The notes beneath the pieces were generated by a model. The model saw only the letters and a list, made by a program, of their open reading frames with translations, did no database searches and was not told where the DNA came from. Both the position numbers and the translations under genes were made by a program. From Bipolaris cookei (lineage: Eukaryota; Ascomycota; Dothideomycetes; Pleosporales; Pleosporaceae), in the NCBI GenBank assembly GCA_002286855.1, contig NRSV01000092.1:1-64000 (forward strand): DNA of 64,000 nucleotides, written 5' to 3'. This document shows positions 18,751 through 32,481 of the stretch, one piece after another (position 1 is the stretch's first letter; the number at the start of each line of letters is the position of its first letter).

Positions 18751-21700
18751 CTACAACTCTGCCTCAGCCATGATCTGCTCACCCTCATCCAACATCTCCA
18801 CCACCTTCTTCAATCCACCCACCATATCATTCGCCTGGCCCACAAGCAGCAACTTCTCAGCATTAGCAGGGAGACCCAAGTACGTCGGCGGCTCACGCTC
18901 AGGCAGGTCATTGACCCAACCCATAAAGTCCTTCCAGCTAGTCGAGCTAGGCAGCTCAAGACCTTCACTGTGCTGCGTCTCCTTGACAATCTTGAAGTTG
19001 TCTTCAAAAGCCGCGGGAGTCATGCACGCATCGACAAGAGATGAGAGGATATGCCAATCCTCAGTGTTGTCGATCTTGCCACCGTACATTTCTGTGATGA
19101 GATAACGCAGCATGTCCCATGGGATCTTGGTTGGCGCAATGTTGGAGCGGCCTTGGGCAACGGTGTCAATCCATGTGTCGATGATGAAGCTGCAGCATTC
19201 GTACTGGATGTAGTTAGCATACGCATGATAAAAGAATATACAAGGGCACTTACATCGCTGTCGTTGAACTCCCAGAAGCCCTTCCATCCTAATGTAGGTG
19301 CATACCGCAGACGTTCTTGTATGACCGCATGCAAGAAAGACAATAGAAGATAGACACGGGCCTTCTCCACAGGTGGCTTAATTGCTTTCTCTGCCAAAGA
19401 CGACAAGGAGTCCTTCATATTGGCACGCACACCAGCGGGCTGCTCGTATGACAGGACACGCGAAGCACGGAGCAAGTTGACAGGAATCTTCGGACTAGAC
19501 TCCATGGAAAGGAACAAGCGGAAGTCAGGGTTGGGCTTGAGTGCCTCAAGGCGCTTCTCGAGCGACTGCAGCCACTGGGGTGTGAGATGAACGTTTTTGA
19601 CAAGTACCCAGTTGCCAGTAGTAGCAGCGTTAGCAATGGCCTTGTCTGCTGCTGTGGCACCTTCGTTGGAACCCATGGCAATGTTGGAGCAGCTGACTTG
19701 CTCTCTTTCGACAAGGTTGTCAACCTTGTAACTGGCATCGAAACCAGGACTGGAGCTGAGAGCAACTGGGGTGACGGCGTTGACTTGCTTGACAATGTCA
19801 CCCAAGTCACCACTTGCATCGAGAATACCCTTGCCAAAGACCTCAGTGACAAATCGCTCCACAGCAGGAACAAAGCGATCCACACGGAACAGCTTGACAA
19901 GGATAAGAGCTCGCAGGAGCTGGTCGAACTTGGTAAGATCTTCCGGCCAAACCTGCGGCACATGTCGCTCTCCCATCTCTTCGTTGAGGAATGCATCCCA
20001 GGCGCTCTCGTCAATCTTTTCGAGCACATCCTTGAAAATCGGAATCTTGCTTGCACGCTCCATGGCTTCTGCTTTGCGGTCCATTTCGGTCGACACATCG
20101 ATGCCCTTGAGATCAGGGTCGAGAATCTGGTCAATGTGCGTCTTGTCCATCTTGTAGGGTGCTGCTTGTACAAGTAGCATGGCGAATGTAACACGGTCTT
20201 TCTGGAGCAAGGACAACGAGGTGCGGCGGTAAGCATCGACAAAGAGTTCAGTAACAATCTGCTCAATGCGGGCGGCATGTCCAGTGATAGAGGAATTGCG
20301 AATCTTGCGCAGCACCGTCTCAAAGATCTGTGTAAAGTACTGAAGGGAGAACTGGTAGAAGTGATTGAGGTGATGAAGTTGTTCCAGCACAGCAAAGATT
20401 GCCGAGCAAGAACGAGCAACAACAGTGTACTCCTTTGTGATATTCTCGACCTCAGTCATAACGCCGGCGGTCTCGGAGACCTTCTCGGAGATCTCCTTGG
20501 CTTCTTTCTTGAGCGTCTCGAGAGTTTCGATGACGCGGTCGTCGTCGAGAATGTTACCGCGCGACTCATTAAGAGCCTGTAACAATCGCTTCTCGAGTTG
20601 ACGAAGGTGAACTGCAAACTCTCCCTGCATCTTGATGAGATTAGAGCGTCGCTCGTCGACATCAGGCCTCTCAGACTTGAGAACCTCATTGAGTGTTTGA
20701 GTTTGCAAGCTGCTCTGCGTGACTGTAAAGTTGACAAAAGTGGTGCGACTGCAAATATCGGGAGCGAAGTGGGCGGAAGGATCGCGAGTGGATAAGTACA
20801 GGCGGAAAGACGGCGAAAAGTCAATCTCTTGCTTGCCGAGTTGAATGAGGACACGACCTCCAGTCTTCTGATACTCCTTGTTGAGAACATGGTTGAGGAT
20901 AGGGTCCAGATGTTCGGCATCTTGAATCAAGATAGGGTTACCGAAACGCAGAGAACTCTCGAGCTGCTTGGTGAATGAATCATCCAAGAAGCTGGTGACC
21001 GTGAGGCGGCGTTCCTTGCATTCGTTCTGCAAGAACTCGGTAGTCCTACCAGATGGATCGATGATGAGCGGATAACGATTGAAACGCTGCAGGACGATAG
21101 CGTTCTCAGTGCAAAGATCATCAACAGGCAGACCGTTGTGTTGCCAATTGAGTCGATCATCAGCTGTGGATAGGTATTCCGTAAATGGATTTGTTGGCTT
21201 GAAGCTGATGCCAGACTGCTTGAGATGATCGTACCAGTCCTCGGTAAGTGCCTTTCGGTATTGCTGGTCGTAGTAACCAGCATATGCGATGAAAGCCGCG
21301 GCAACTAAAACGTCACCGACAATGGTGTCGATTTGAGAATCGAACGATTTGCTGCTCTCCTCCCATCGAGTACGTTCAGAAGATAAGCTGTCAAGAAGTC
21401 GCACACTGCGGTCAACCTTGAACTGGACAGTCGACATTTCGGTCTTGATGGCTTGTGTCTCGCTGATCAAGGCTGCGTACTCAGTCTTGTAACGTCCAAT
21501 ACTCTCCTCAAGGTTCTGGATAAGGATCTGGGTCTCCTTTGCACCCTCTTCTGTCTTGTGCAGCTCAACTTGCAAGTTGTCGACCTCAGCACGTAGGGGA
21601 CCAACACGATCGAGAATGTCGGAGTAGGTGACTTGAGCAGATACCCATTGAACGAGGGGACCGCAAGCCTTGGAAGCGCGGTTGACCTTCTCAAACGTGA

Positions 21701-24700
21701 ACTCCTCCTTGGACAGATACTCGTTCTGCATCTTCCTGCGATGTGCAGCAGTCATCTGCCTCTCATTGTCGAACGTCACGATACTAGCGATAAAGTCGTC
21801 GCGCCTGACAATCGAAACAATGGTCTTCCAGCTGTCAGGCTTGTGGCCAAGAATTGTGCACACGGCTTCAAGCGCAAGCTTGACACCGGCGGGAGGGTTC
21901 TGCATGGATCTGACTTCGGTAAGATGCTGGCGCTTGATGTTTTGCACACTCTTCTGTGCCTCTATAACAGCAGGTTCGGCTGCCGCCAAATCAGTATTAA
22001 CCACCTCTTGTCGCTTCTGAATCTCTTCCTTATCCTTGGCAAGTCTAGCTTGCATCTTGATCGATCCCGCCTTCTTCTGTTCTGCTTCGTTCTGATCAGC
22101 AATCATACGTTGAAGTTTCTCGTTCGCTTCCGCATCCTTCTTAGTCAATTGCGTTTGTTTCTCTGCAAGGCTTGCTCGGAGTTCCTTGACCTTGTCGAAT
22201 GTCTCCCGAAGTTTCTCAAGACCGACGTTAAGATGACGTTGCTGTTCTTCCAGGTCTTCACGCTTCTCGTTGTACAGTTTGACATATTGTGCAACAAAGT
22301 CCAGGAAGTGTCGTGGTGTGAGATACATCTTGCGGTTTTGCGTCTTCTGCAACTTCGCGTTCTTGCTTCGGAGCGAATGGTGTACAGCGACCATGGCATT
22401 AACCACACTCTCCCTGTGAGATGGCGGTAGAGTAAGTCCACGGTAGGCAACAGGGATACTATCAGGTGCGATGTAGTTTGTGCGATCCAAGTCAACAGAC
22501 TGTGTAAGTTCGGAGCCGACCTGGTAGAGTGCTTGATCGGACCAGTCTCCGAACCAGTTGAGTACGCAACGGTTGAAAAGCGCAGGACTAGTTGCAGCCT
22601 TTGAAGACAGACCTCCTTCCGGAGGGTTCATGGTGAAAACAACGTGGAGGTTCTTGACAATCTGCTCTGTGAACCACTTGTACAATTCGTCCTGAGAGTC
22701 GAGAATGATACCCTGGCGCTGGGCACCCTCCTTAATGGCGGTAAGCAAAGAGGCGTACTCATCACCCTCAAACAAACCAGGAACCTCGGCGTTGGCAAGA
22801 AGCGTGTTCATGCGCTCAAGGAAACCAGAGTCAAGGACGTTGGCTTCGTCCATGATGAAGCAAATCTTCTCGCCCTTGCAACCACAGCGCCTGAGCACAG
22901 TGCGCAAGTCTTCATCGAAATCTTCACCAGAGTACTTGCCGTGAACCTTGATCTGGTAGACACTCAAACCGTTCATCCAAGCGACAAAACGCGATAGAGT
23001 GGTCTTACCAGATCCACTAACACCGATAAGGATAAGATGGCCCTGTGGTTGACGGAAGACACGATCGATGCGAAGTACGTGCTCAAGCACATCGTTGAAA
23101 AGAATGAGAGGAACATCGACCTCTTCCTCGCAGAAAGTACGTAGTCGGGCCTTGACGAACTCGCGGAGCTGTTCACGCTCAACTGGCACGTAGTTCTTAG
23201 AAAGCCAGTTAGAAAACAGAATGGGTCCTCCGAGAGCCTTCTCCTCATCGATTGTGGGGAAATGCTCGGTAGCAACGCGGTGAACACACTCTTCAGTCCA
23301 TTTCCTCTCCTCTTCTGCGATAAGACGATCCTGGAACAAGCGCAAGGCTTCGTGCGCCCATATCCTAACAAGGCCCTCGACAGGCAAAGTCTCGAGTGGT
23401 CGAAGAGCCTCATAGATACCACGAACCCATCGAGTAAGCTCACGAGGCGAGTAAACATAATGAGGTTGGATGTCAGGCGTAAAGCGTTTCTGAGACTCGC
23501 TGTAGAGTTGAACCATCGCCTTGGTGAGGGCGTCGGCATAACCACGTAGTGTGGGAATGATCTTGAGCACCGCAATATTGAAGGTACCGTAAATTTGAAG
23601 AAGCGATTGCTCTCCAGGGTAATCAACCATAATGAGCGGAGCATGGCGCAGGAATCGAAGGCCCATGGGTGTACGACCGGCGTCTGTTGGAGGATTACAA
23701 GCACCAACGAATTGGATGCGATCAAGAGTAACCCAGGTCTTGTCTGAAGTCCTCCAGAAGCCATTGTGCTCAACAAGCTGCCTGAGGAAAGAAATGGCTC
23801 GCTGCGTACCATACTTGTCTGGCGCGGGCAAGTTGATCTCGTCGCAGAAAATAACCAGCCAACGACCAACTTGAGTAGGAGTAAGCTGAACACCATTGAG
23901 AGTCTTCTTGTACTCGCAGTACTGCTCGAACGTCTTGATAAGGAGATCTGGTGTGGTCGCGCTAGAGAAGTTGAGACCCACAACCTGCATGTTGGGAAGC
24001 TTTCGGAGTGCGCTGAACAAAGTCATGGTCTTTCCGGAACCTGGAGGACCACAGAGGAGCAATGGCTTGTGCTCTGCAAGCCAGGAGTAAAGCACATCCT
24101 CATGGCGCACAGTATCGAGGGTAGGAATAACCACATCCGTCTGAGTAACAGAGTGAGTGTTAACTTCGACATTGGGTACCTGGCTCTGCCATGTGTCCCA
24201 TTCGGGTCTGTCAGGCTTAACGTCATAGTCGATGAGCGAAGTAGACTCGTTAAGAGTAGGAAGCTCGACATCGGTAAGACCAGCGATAAGGTCACCAAAC
24301 TCTTTACGCTCCCTGAGAGGACAGTCACCAACCAATGCCCATACCAGAGCAACAAGCAGCTTCTTGGCGAGATATGTTTCCATCTTGTCGTCTTCAAGAG
24401 AAAAGTCTGGATGCTGCACATTGTACTCAAGCACATTGCGGCAAGCCTTATTGAGCAACGAGAACAGCGTATTGAGTGCACGAATATCAGTGTACTCCAT
24501 GATGTGCTTGAATTTCCTGGCCATGCTAAGAGCCTTTTCAATGAAGCGGTCCTGAGTAAGCTTGATGTGCAGGAAGTCGGCGATGACTCCTTGTGTGGTG
24601 AGAGTCTTCTGTGACATCTGCCCAGGAGCAACCGAATCATCTTCGATATCCTCAAACGGCACAGTCTTGAGATGTTCAATGTAGTTCTTGATCATCATGT

Positions 24701-27700
24701 CTACCTCGACAGTGTCGTCACTGAACCAAACCATACCGCAACGAGAGACTGTAGCAAGCGTAGCGTACTTGAGAGTCTCGACTTCGAACATGATGCGGAC
24801 GTTGGTCGGAAGGTTGAGACGCTCTCCGTTAGGCAGCGTAAGGAGCTTGTTGTCATCGAGTACGGAGTTTAAGTTTTCAACCCATTCGGGGTCAACATCA
24901 CCGTCGAATATGATCCAGTGACGCTTGCTGTCTTCACCACGAAGGTTGTCTACGATTTTACGCAGAATGCTAGTGAAAAGGCCGTCTGTCCACTCACGCG
25001 TAGTACTGTCGAGCGTTCCATAAAGCTGCTCCTTGGACATGACCTTGGGGTCAATAACGTGGCAAACACCTTCAATGCCCTCTACAGCTTGCAAAGCGGA
25101 GAGGAGCGTCTTCCAGGCTGCGGACTTTCCAGAACCGGAAGATCCGACCATCATGACACCGTGGTGCAACTTTTGGATCTGGTACAATTGGATGATCTTT
25201 GTCATCCATGCGTCACTGACAACAAGCTTAGACTCGGCAGCACACTTATGGATCGCTTCAGTCAGCTTGTCGAGAGGAGCAGGAATGTACTGGACGCCAG
25301 GGAATGACTCTTCCTGGATAGCCATCATAAGCTCGACATCAGAACGGATCAGCTTTGGTGCTATGGTCTCGCGTAAACTCTGAATGATAATCTGGGGCTC
25401 CATGCCTTCTTCATCCACTGTTGTAGTATCTTGTTGATGGGCGAGACGAGCACGCTTCAGTCCACCAGAGCTAACAAGCACACTCTTGAGGGCACGGAGA
25501 CCAAAGTCGTAATGAGCCTGCTTGGAGAGTCCTGACGAGCACCTGTCGAAGAATGGTACAACTTGCTTCGACAGCTCCTTGGCTTGGGAGAAACCCTGGG
25601 AGTACAGCATAACTTCAGCGATAAGCTCCTTGTCCGGCTTGGACATGGCAACGCTTCGGAAAAGCTTCTTGAGATTGTCGGGCAAGTTTGAACGACCCGC
25701 ATAGCCAGGGTTCATGGTGATGAATACTCCCGTGTTGCCGTTGACCTTCAGCTGGCGGCCAATGAGTTCAATCTGTGACTTTTCATCCTCGGCGCCCTTC
25801 TTAAGACCGAGTTGGATGTTCTGAATTTGCTGAGACACAGCTGAGAGAATACGCTCTTCCAAACGGTTGAACTCATCGAAACATCCCCAAGCACCAACCT
25901 GGCAGATACCAAGGAAGATACGACCCATGGCCTGGAAATCGAATGTGTCGTCACAGCAGAAGACTAGAGTAAATCGTCCAAGCTGCACACCAAGAGCCTT
26001 GACTGATTCAGTCTTACCAGTACCAGCTGGACCATATGGAGAGCCACCAAGTCGTTGACAAAGCGCTTGAGTAAGAGTGAGGAAACAGCGGTCGGTAAGA
26101 GGCGTGCGCACCAGTCGATCAGCTACACCTAAGTATTCGAAACCGTAGTCGAGGACGGCATTTGCCATCTTGATCCTCAGTCGTTGGAGCAGATCATTGG
26201 CAGGCTCGTATACATATCGCATGCAAAGTAGCCACATGTGATGCGTTGGCGAGCGTGCACCAACCTTGTCAAGTCGGTGAATGACATCGCGCTGATGGAC
26301 GAACTCGGTAATGAGATCCTCGCACTTGCGACGCTGAATGGGTTCAAGGTCACCCAAGACAGCGGTAGCGAGCAGCTTGAGAACGTTGACTTGCTTCTCG
26401 TAAAGCTTAGGCAAGGTGGCCCCCTCTTCGACGAGCGACCTCTCCACAGCGTGAGTCCAGGCAATTTGCGTTCCCAGAACGACAACCTGAGCTGGATACT
26501 TGGCGATGTACTCCATGAAAGCGTCCGAATCTATTGTATCTGGCTCGGCAAGTTGAGCAAAGTCTTCGTAGGCTTCATACGTAAGCTCAGCCAGAGTGGT
26601 CTTCATGTTGGCCTCGAGAGCACCGAGCCATTCGTTGATCCTAGGTGTTTTGACGAGCGAGATTTCCTTGCGAAGTTGGACCTCTTCTCCTTCCTTGGAA
26701 GTGAACCCTTGAATGACGCCATCTTCATCAGTGATAAGTCCAGAGATACCAGCAAACATCTTCCGCAGGTGTTTAGCGATACGGAGAACATCGTTGCTGT
26801 TACCGATAATCTCTAGCAGATCTTCGTCGCCAACAAAGTAGAAGCGAGGGAACGAAACACGCTCGCGCTCAAGGTACTCTCCAAGCGCCTTTTGAATCTT
26901 GTTGAGAAGCTCAGCGAGACGCTCAAGCGACTTTTGTACCCCCGAGATGTTAAGAACTTCGAGTACAAAGGGCTGGCGCGAAACCTTCTTCATAACCGAC
27001 AAGAACTCAGAGTTGATGTTCTGGAAACGAGCTGATTCCATGGGGAGAAGGTGCTTGATATCAGCGTTGCCTGTGAACACACCCTCAAGGTAAACCCATT
27101 GACGCTGTACATCAATCCAGACATCAAAAAGGACGTGCACACGATTGAGCTTGTCTTCCCAAGATGATGCCTCTTCCTCAAACTCTTTGTAGTAGGGTGA
27201 ATGCCGCATAGCTTGGAGAGAGTTGAGGTTCTCACTGCACTTGGCAAACAGGTCGTCCCAACCCCTAATGAGACGGCACTTGTTCTGGTAGTTGACAAGT
27301 TCCAAAGCGTAGTTCTGCCAGGTCTCGCGGACCTGCTTCAAGAACTCTTCAAGCGCCATTTCACCTGCAGCTTGAGTGATAACATCGCGGATAATCTTCT
27401 CGCTAGGGCCGAGCTTGAGGTCCCAGACGTCGCCAAGAGTCATGGAAATAGCAGAGTATCGCTTGTGCGGCCTCAGGTTCTTGAAGATCCTCGTCCAGTG
27501 GCGTTCCTTCACAGCGTCGGAGCGCAATTCTGCCAGGATTGCGTTTTCCTTGAGCAGCTGCTTAAGGGTGGTCTGAACGTACTCGAAAGCCTGGTATTGT
27601 CGCATGCGGCTAGGCATATCTTTAGTCATCTTGAGTAGGTTGTCGAGGTTTTGTCGCAGTTTACGAGGCTGGATGCTAGTCCACAGGACCTCACGAAGAT

Positions 27701-30700
27701 CATCAATGCTGGCCCAGATTGTGCCAAGTGCAGACCAGACCGACTTGAAATCTTGCACTTCTTCCAGCAAAGTCTCAAGTGCGTTCTCTGGAGACGGTGG
27801 CAAGGCAAGAGCCTCCTTGGCTTTCGAAATATTGCTGGACTCATTCTGAAGTTGGCTGAGCTTCTGATCGAATTTGGCCAGAATGGCTGAAGCATCCGCG
27901 GGTGCAAGATTTCCAGCCACAGGCTTCTCCTCAGCCCACTCTCCAGTTATATCAACGATCTTCTGATTGACGACCTTGTCTTCCGCAGCGATCTTAGCTT
28001 TCAATGCGTCAGCTTGGTCATTCGCTATCTTTGTCTTCCTCTCCAAGACCTCATTCAGCGTCTGCCATTCGTGGTCGATTTGCTCCATCTGCAGCCAGTC
28101 CGAGGGAAATTGGTAGCGCTGGCGAGCCAACGTAGCTTGACCCTGACGGAAGGTAGAAATTTCTGGCTCCCACTCCATGACCTTTCTCTTGCACTGCTGA
28201 ACAGTTGTGATGAAGGAGACAGCCTGAGCGGTTGAAGACGCCTCAAGTGTCTGCATCTCAAGGTCCTTGCGAGCCTTTTCAATCTGCACATAGACGTCAT
28301 TCATGCGCTGACCGAGCCTGCTAGCAAACTTGGTAAGAATTTCCTGCTGCCACTGGTCGTACTTGGCGTTGACCTTGACCTGCACTTGCTCGTAGTCGAC
28401 TGTGACATAGCCAAACTGGCGGCTGATGTCCGAGTTGTCGAAGGTGGCACGAGTCTTGCGAATCTCCTGGAGAAGTTGCAACCATCGGGAAAGATCTTCA
28501 CCAAGGATATCATAGACATGGTCGGACTGCAGATCCCACAGAGACTGAAATTGGAGCCACTCATCGACGTAGGAAGAAATGTCGCGGAGCTTTCCCTCCA
28601 CAGCACCATAAACCTCAATAAGCGAATGAGTGCATCGGCTTGGTAGGTCAGAGAATTGATTGACGGAAGTATCGTTGGTTGCTTCAAGTCTGATTTCATA
28701 TCGCGAAGCCTTGATCTTCTGGAGAGTACAAACAATGGCGAGCCACTGTTGAAGCTGCTCAAGCCAGCTTGCTCGAGCGTACTCCACAGGAGGGCTGAGG
28801 TAAATGACCTGATTCCGCATGGTAATCTCGAGCGTCAACCGAGCCAAGGTGGGCTTCACTTCTGGGATCTCTGTAGAAGCAGGCTCGCTGACTGGACGGC
28901 GGTCTTGATTCTCTTCATCGACGTTGTTGAAGATCTCAATCCACAAAGCAATAGCCCTGCTGAGTCGGACCAGCAAGATAGACTCAATGCGGGCGTTCAT
29001 GTCCGAGACCCAAGAAGCAAGGTTGGCGTAGTTCTCGAGGTTAAGCTGATCGATGGACTTTTGAATGGTCTCGAGATTCTGTTGGAATGCATCCTTGGTG
29101 TACGAGCATGTTTCTAGGTCCTTCAGTGCCTTCTCAACTGCGGCATTGATGTTCACCAAAGTGGCGACCTTCAGCTGAAGCAGGGATGTTGCAGCAGCAA
29201 AGTCGCGAACAAACTGGACGTGCTTGCTCTCGCTGCGAACACTACCACCACCAACAGGGAAACCAGACTGCCGAACATGGAGGTCATAGGCGTGAACGAA
29301 AGACTCCCACTTGAGCGGTACACCTTTGCCAACAAGGGCTTGAACATCATTTACGTAGTTGTTAAGGAGCAGAGCAACACTGCCCATCTCAGTGATTGAA
29401 CGCACAGTCTGGGTGTATGTACGGACACTCTCCATCAGGCTGACTGCATAAGGATAGACACGCTTCGCCTCCTTTGAGATGTTGTTGATGCCGTGTGGGA
29501 CCTGATAACCGCGCCATGTCAGGTTGCGAACCTCCTTGAAAAGCGCAATGACTTGCGCATCAAAGTTGACATTCAGCTCAAGGATGTTGCCGGCAGCACG
29601 GTTCCTGTTGACAAGGAAGAGTCGTCCAGAAATGGATAGCTTTCTCCTCGCCACCTCCTGGAGCCATGACTCAAAGATGGGCCTGGTATCAAGCTTCTTC
29701 TTGAACATACTACTTTCAGCCTGAAGCTTCTGACCTTCCGCGTGGAGCGCCCAGTCTTTTCCGAGAATATCTTCAACCTTGCCCATGTAAGTCTCCAGTT
29801 GGGTTTCAATCTGACGAGCCCAGATGACAGCGCCAGACACGGGAGGGAAATCGCGAAGCTGTGCCATGGCGTGAGCTTCGGAGTTACCATACTGTCGTTT
29901 GAAACGCTCATGAAGGGCTAAGATGTCCTGTTTAACATTCTCGATGAGCTGCGTCTGATACTCGGAGATGGCACCCCGAATCTTTGGTCGCACAAACAAC
30001 GGGTTAAACTTGGAGAAGACGCGGAACATCTCACTCGCCGTCTTGGCGGTGCCGAGGCGGTCTCTCAGCCTGGCGATGATGGAGTTCTCAACACGCGAGG
30101 TGCGTTCGTTGTACTTTTGCTCTGCTTGCTCAAACAGCCGGGTGCCCTCGGGTGACACATCCAGAACATCCACGTCTTTCAGAACGTCATACGCCTCCTT
30201 GACCTCCTTGACAGCATCCACGTCACCAATCTCCTCGATGATGACCGCCTCCTTGGCAGGTGCGCTCTCAGACAAGGACGACTGGGATCCCAGGACATTG
30301 ACAATGGTTCGCTGGAGCTGCTCGTGGTTCTTGCGGAAAGTAGTAATGTAGCGAATGCGCTCCTCAGTCTCCTTATGTCGCGCAGCAATCTTGATGGGAA
30401 TGAACTTCTCGTTCCTTCGCCTCGTCACTTCACGCGCGACGTTAGTGAACTCCTTGACATTCTCTTCCCATGTGCGCCAGATACTCTCAGCAACCGCCAT
30501 AATGGCCTGGAACTCAGGATAGTCCATGTGCATGAGTGTCTTTCCATGGAGAAGGTTATGCAATTGTTTGTCGAGATCACCAGAAATGGCCTCTACGAGG
30601 GGCAGGGCGCGACGAACAGGATAGGGGCAAATGCGAAGTTTCTTGTTCATATGGCTGAAGATGGATTGAATTGCTTCCTGAACTGCCTGGAGTGAAGTTG

Positions 30701-31871
30701 AAGACAGCAGCTGATCGAGTGGGAATTCGCGCATAAGCTGATTGTACTTTTGCACGAGATCCGTACTCTCCTTCAGACCAGTGTCTGCGCTGAAACTGAC
30801 AGTCGCTTGGAAACGCTTCGCATTTTTCAACACATCCAGCGTGAGCCTGACACCAGGGCTTCCAAGTTGCGTCTCGATATCGTGTAGCCTTGATTCCATG
30901 GAAATCCAGAAGTTGATTTCCTGTGCAGCTGTTCCGGTCGATACATCGCGAGAAGTCTTTGTAATGGTCTGTATGGACTTGATCCATCCATTGACCGTCG
31001 CCTGCAATCCGTTGAGAAAACTACTGTCTTGCACAATGGCAGCGGGGATAAGCTCTGGGGAGGGCTTTACACCGCGCTGATTGGCCTCGTCCAAAGCACT
31101 CTGGATGAGCGGATGCAGAGGCAGAAGCAGTTCGGGAATCTCGACATTCTGCTCAAGGTTGCCCAAGCTCACAGCTAACTCTGCAATCTTCTTCCTCGTT
31201 GCCGAAATGCCCGTCCTCGCATCATTGTCACCCTTGCTGTATTTTCCCGCCAAGTCACGCTGGCTCTTTGTGTAAGTGTCGAAGTAGGGCTCGACAGCCG
31301 ACTGAATAAGCGAACGGAGGAATTCGTAGGGTGTGCCGTCAGGCGAAGAAGCGTTATTAGAAAGTATAAAGCCGGGCAGGGTCTGAATAAGGACCTGCTG
31401 GCTAAGGGGTATCGCGGGGTCTATGGGTATCGGTCGCTTGGAAATAACAACAAATGCGGCGCAAGTAGGAGAAGCCGTGATCTCACTCGAGAGGGTGTAG
31501 GTAAAGCGCTGGGTGGCACCTGCACCGTTGGTCAGTGTGGATGCTCCCTCCTCAGCAGCAGAGGGGAACTTGCTATTCGCGCCGTCCATGCCATCGATGC
31601 GAGCCTCATCTGCCCGGTCTTTGACTACATACAGCACCGATTGCCCCTCGGAGGCAAAGCGGGCGCATCGTTGCAGTGTATCTGGCAGTTTGGTCGACGA
31701 CAGCAGACTGCCGGCGGCATACAAGTCCTCTTTAGATGCACCCAAGCTGACATTGAGCACCTTTTCCAGGTGGTCGACAATGAGCTGCGGGTCTATCGAG
31801 GGCGGTGAGGGGCTGGGAGTGCGTATGCTGCCATTGCCATTCGGGGCCCCTGGGTTCAATGGTCCCTCCAT
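18751..31871 (-). CDS. nudA: Cytoplasmic dynein heavy chain
   Basis: Exon 1 is 31871-19254 (4206 codons) and exon 2 is 19203-18751. The 50-nt intron has GTAAGT, GCTAAC and CAG, phase 0. The 4356-aa product matches the roughly 4350 aa of fungal cytoplasmic dynein 1. The tail (about 1-1300) is followed by the linker and six AAA modules. P-loops are visible at AAA1 (GPAGTGKTESVKALG, about 1945, with CQVGAWGCFDEFNRLEE), AAA2 (GSSGSGKSAAWKTLL, about 2240), AAA3 (GPPGSGKTMTLFSALR, about 2605) and AAA4 (GVSGSGKTTLSRFVAW, about 2950). The stalk coiled coils flank the microtubule-binding domain (about 3210-3480), then AAA5/6 and the C-terminal domain follow. It is the minus-end motor for nuclear migration, vesicle transport and spindle positioning. 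All four AAA1-4 loops look intact. It is the largest gene in the window. Confidence 0.97.
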
Positions 31872-32481
31872 GGTTGAGTGTTGGTCGGATCTCGGTCGCT
31901 AGGGAGACATGTGGCTCCGCACTCGGAGGGGCGGGGTAGTGAGAGAACGGTGGTTTGGAGTGGGGCAATTACTGGTTGCAAAGGGGCGCTTGGGAAGGCG
32001 ACCGGGTGGTGGTGATGTGTTGTCGGTCTGATAATTCACAGTAGGCGTACGCGAAGTACGCGCGCACGGTCGTCACACGCTTACCCTGCCTGACTAGTGT
32101 CACCGCCACCCCTGCAGCCGCACAACCTCGCCCGTTGATTCGTCCCTCCATGTCTGGCATGGGCAATGGGAGCACAAGACCATACGATTATTCTACTCGC
32201 ATTCGGCACGTGTTTTGGGCGGCCAAACTTGTCTTGATTGCTCCTATTGACCTCTCAGTACTTTTTTGGCGACTCTGACATGCCAGACATGAACACGGCT
32301 AGAGCAGCAAGTAACAGCTCTCCACGTGAAAGTACGACGTTAATAGGCCCACTTTTCCCAACTAGCCTTCCCGCTCTTCCAATTCAATCTCTAACACAAC
32401 CATCGTACGCCGGCCGGACTACCACAAAAAAGAGAGCATCTATAATTGGCGCGGCATTAGTTTTCTTGGTACGAAGGTTGA
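31872..32481. other. Intergenic region, dynein promoter and CLC 3' end
   Basis: No gene seen. It serves as the promoter of the minus-strand dynein gene and the downstream region of the CLC gene. A self-complementary TACGCGAAGTACGCG stretch lies at 32047-32061. Small frames on both strands lack gene-like features. Confidence 0.5.

Noticed and set aside
19415..20422. 335-aa minus-strand frame overlapping dynein
   Set aside because: Serine/leucine-rich out-of-frame translation inside the dynein coding sequence on the same strand; clearly a shadow.
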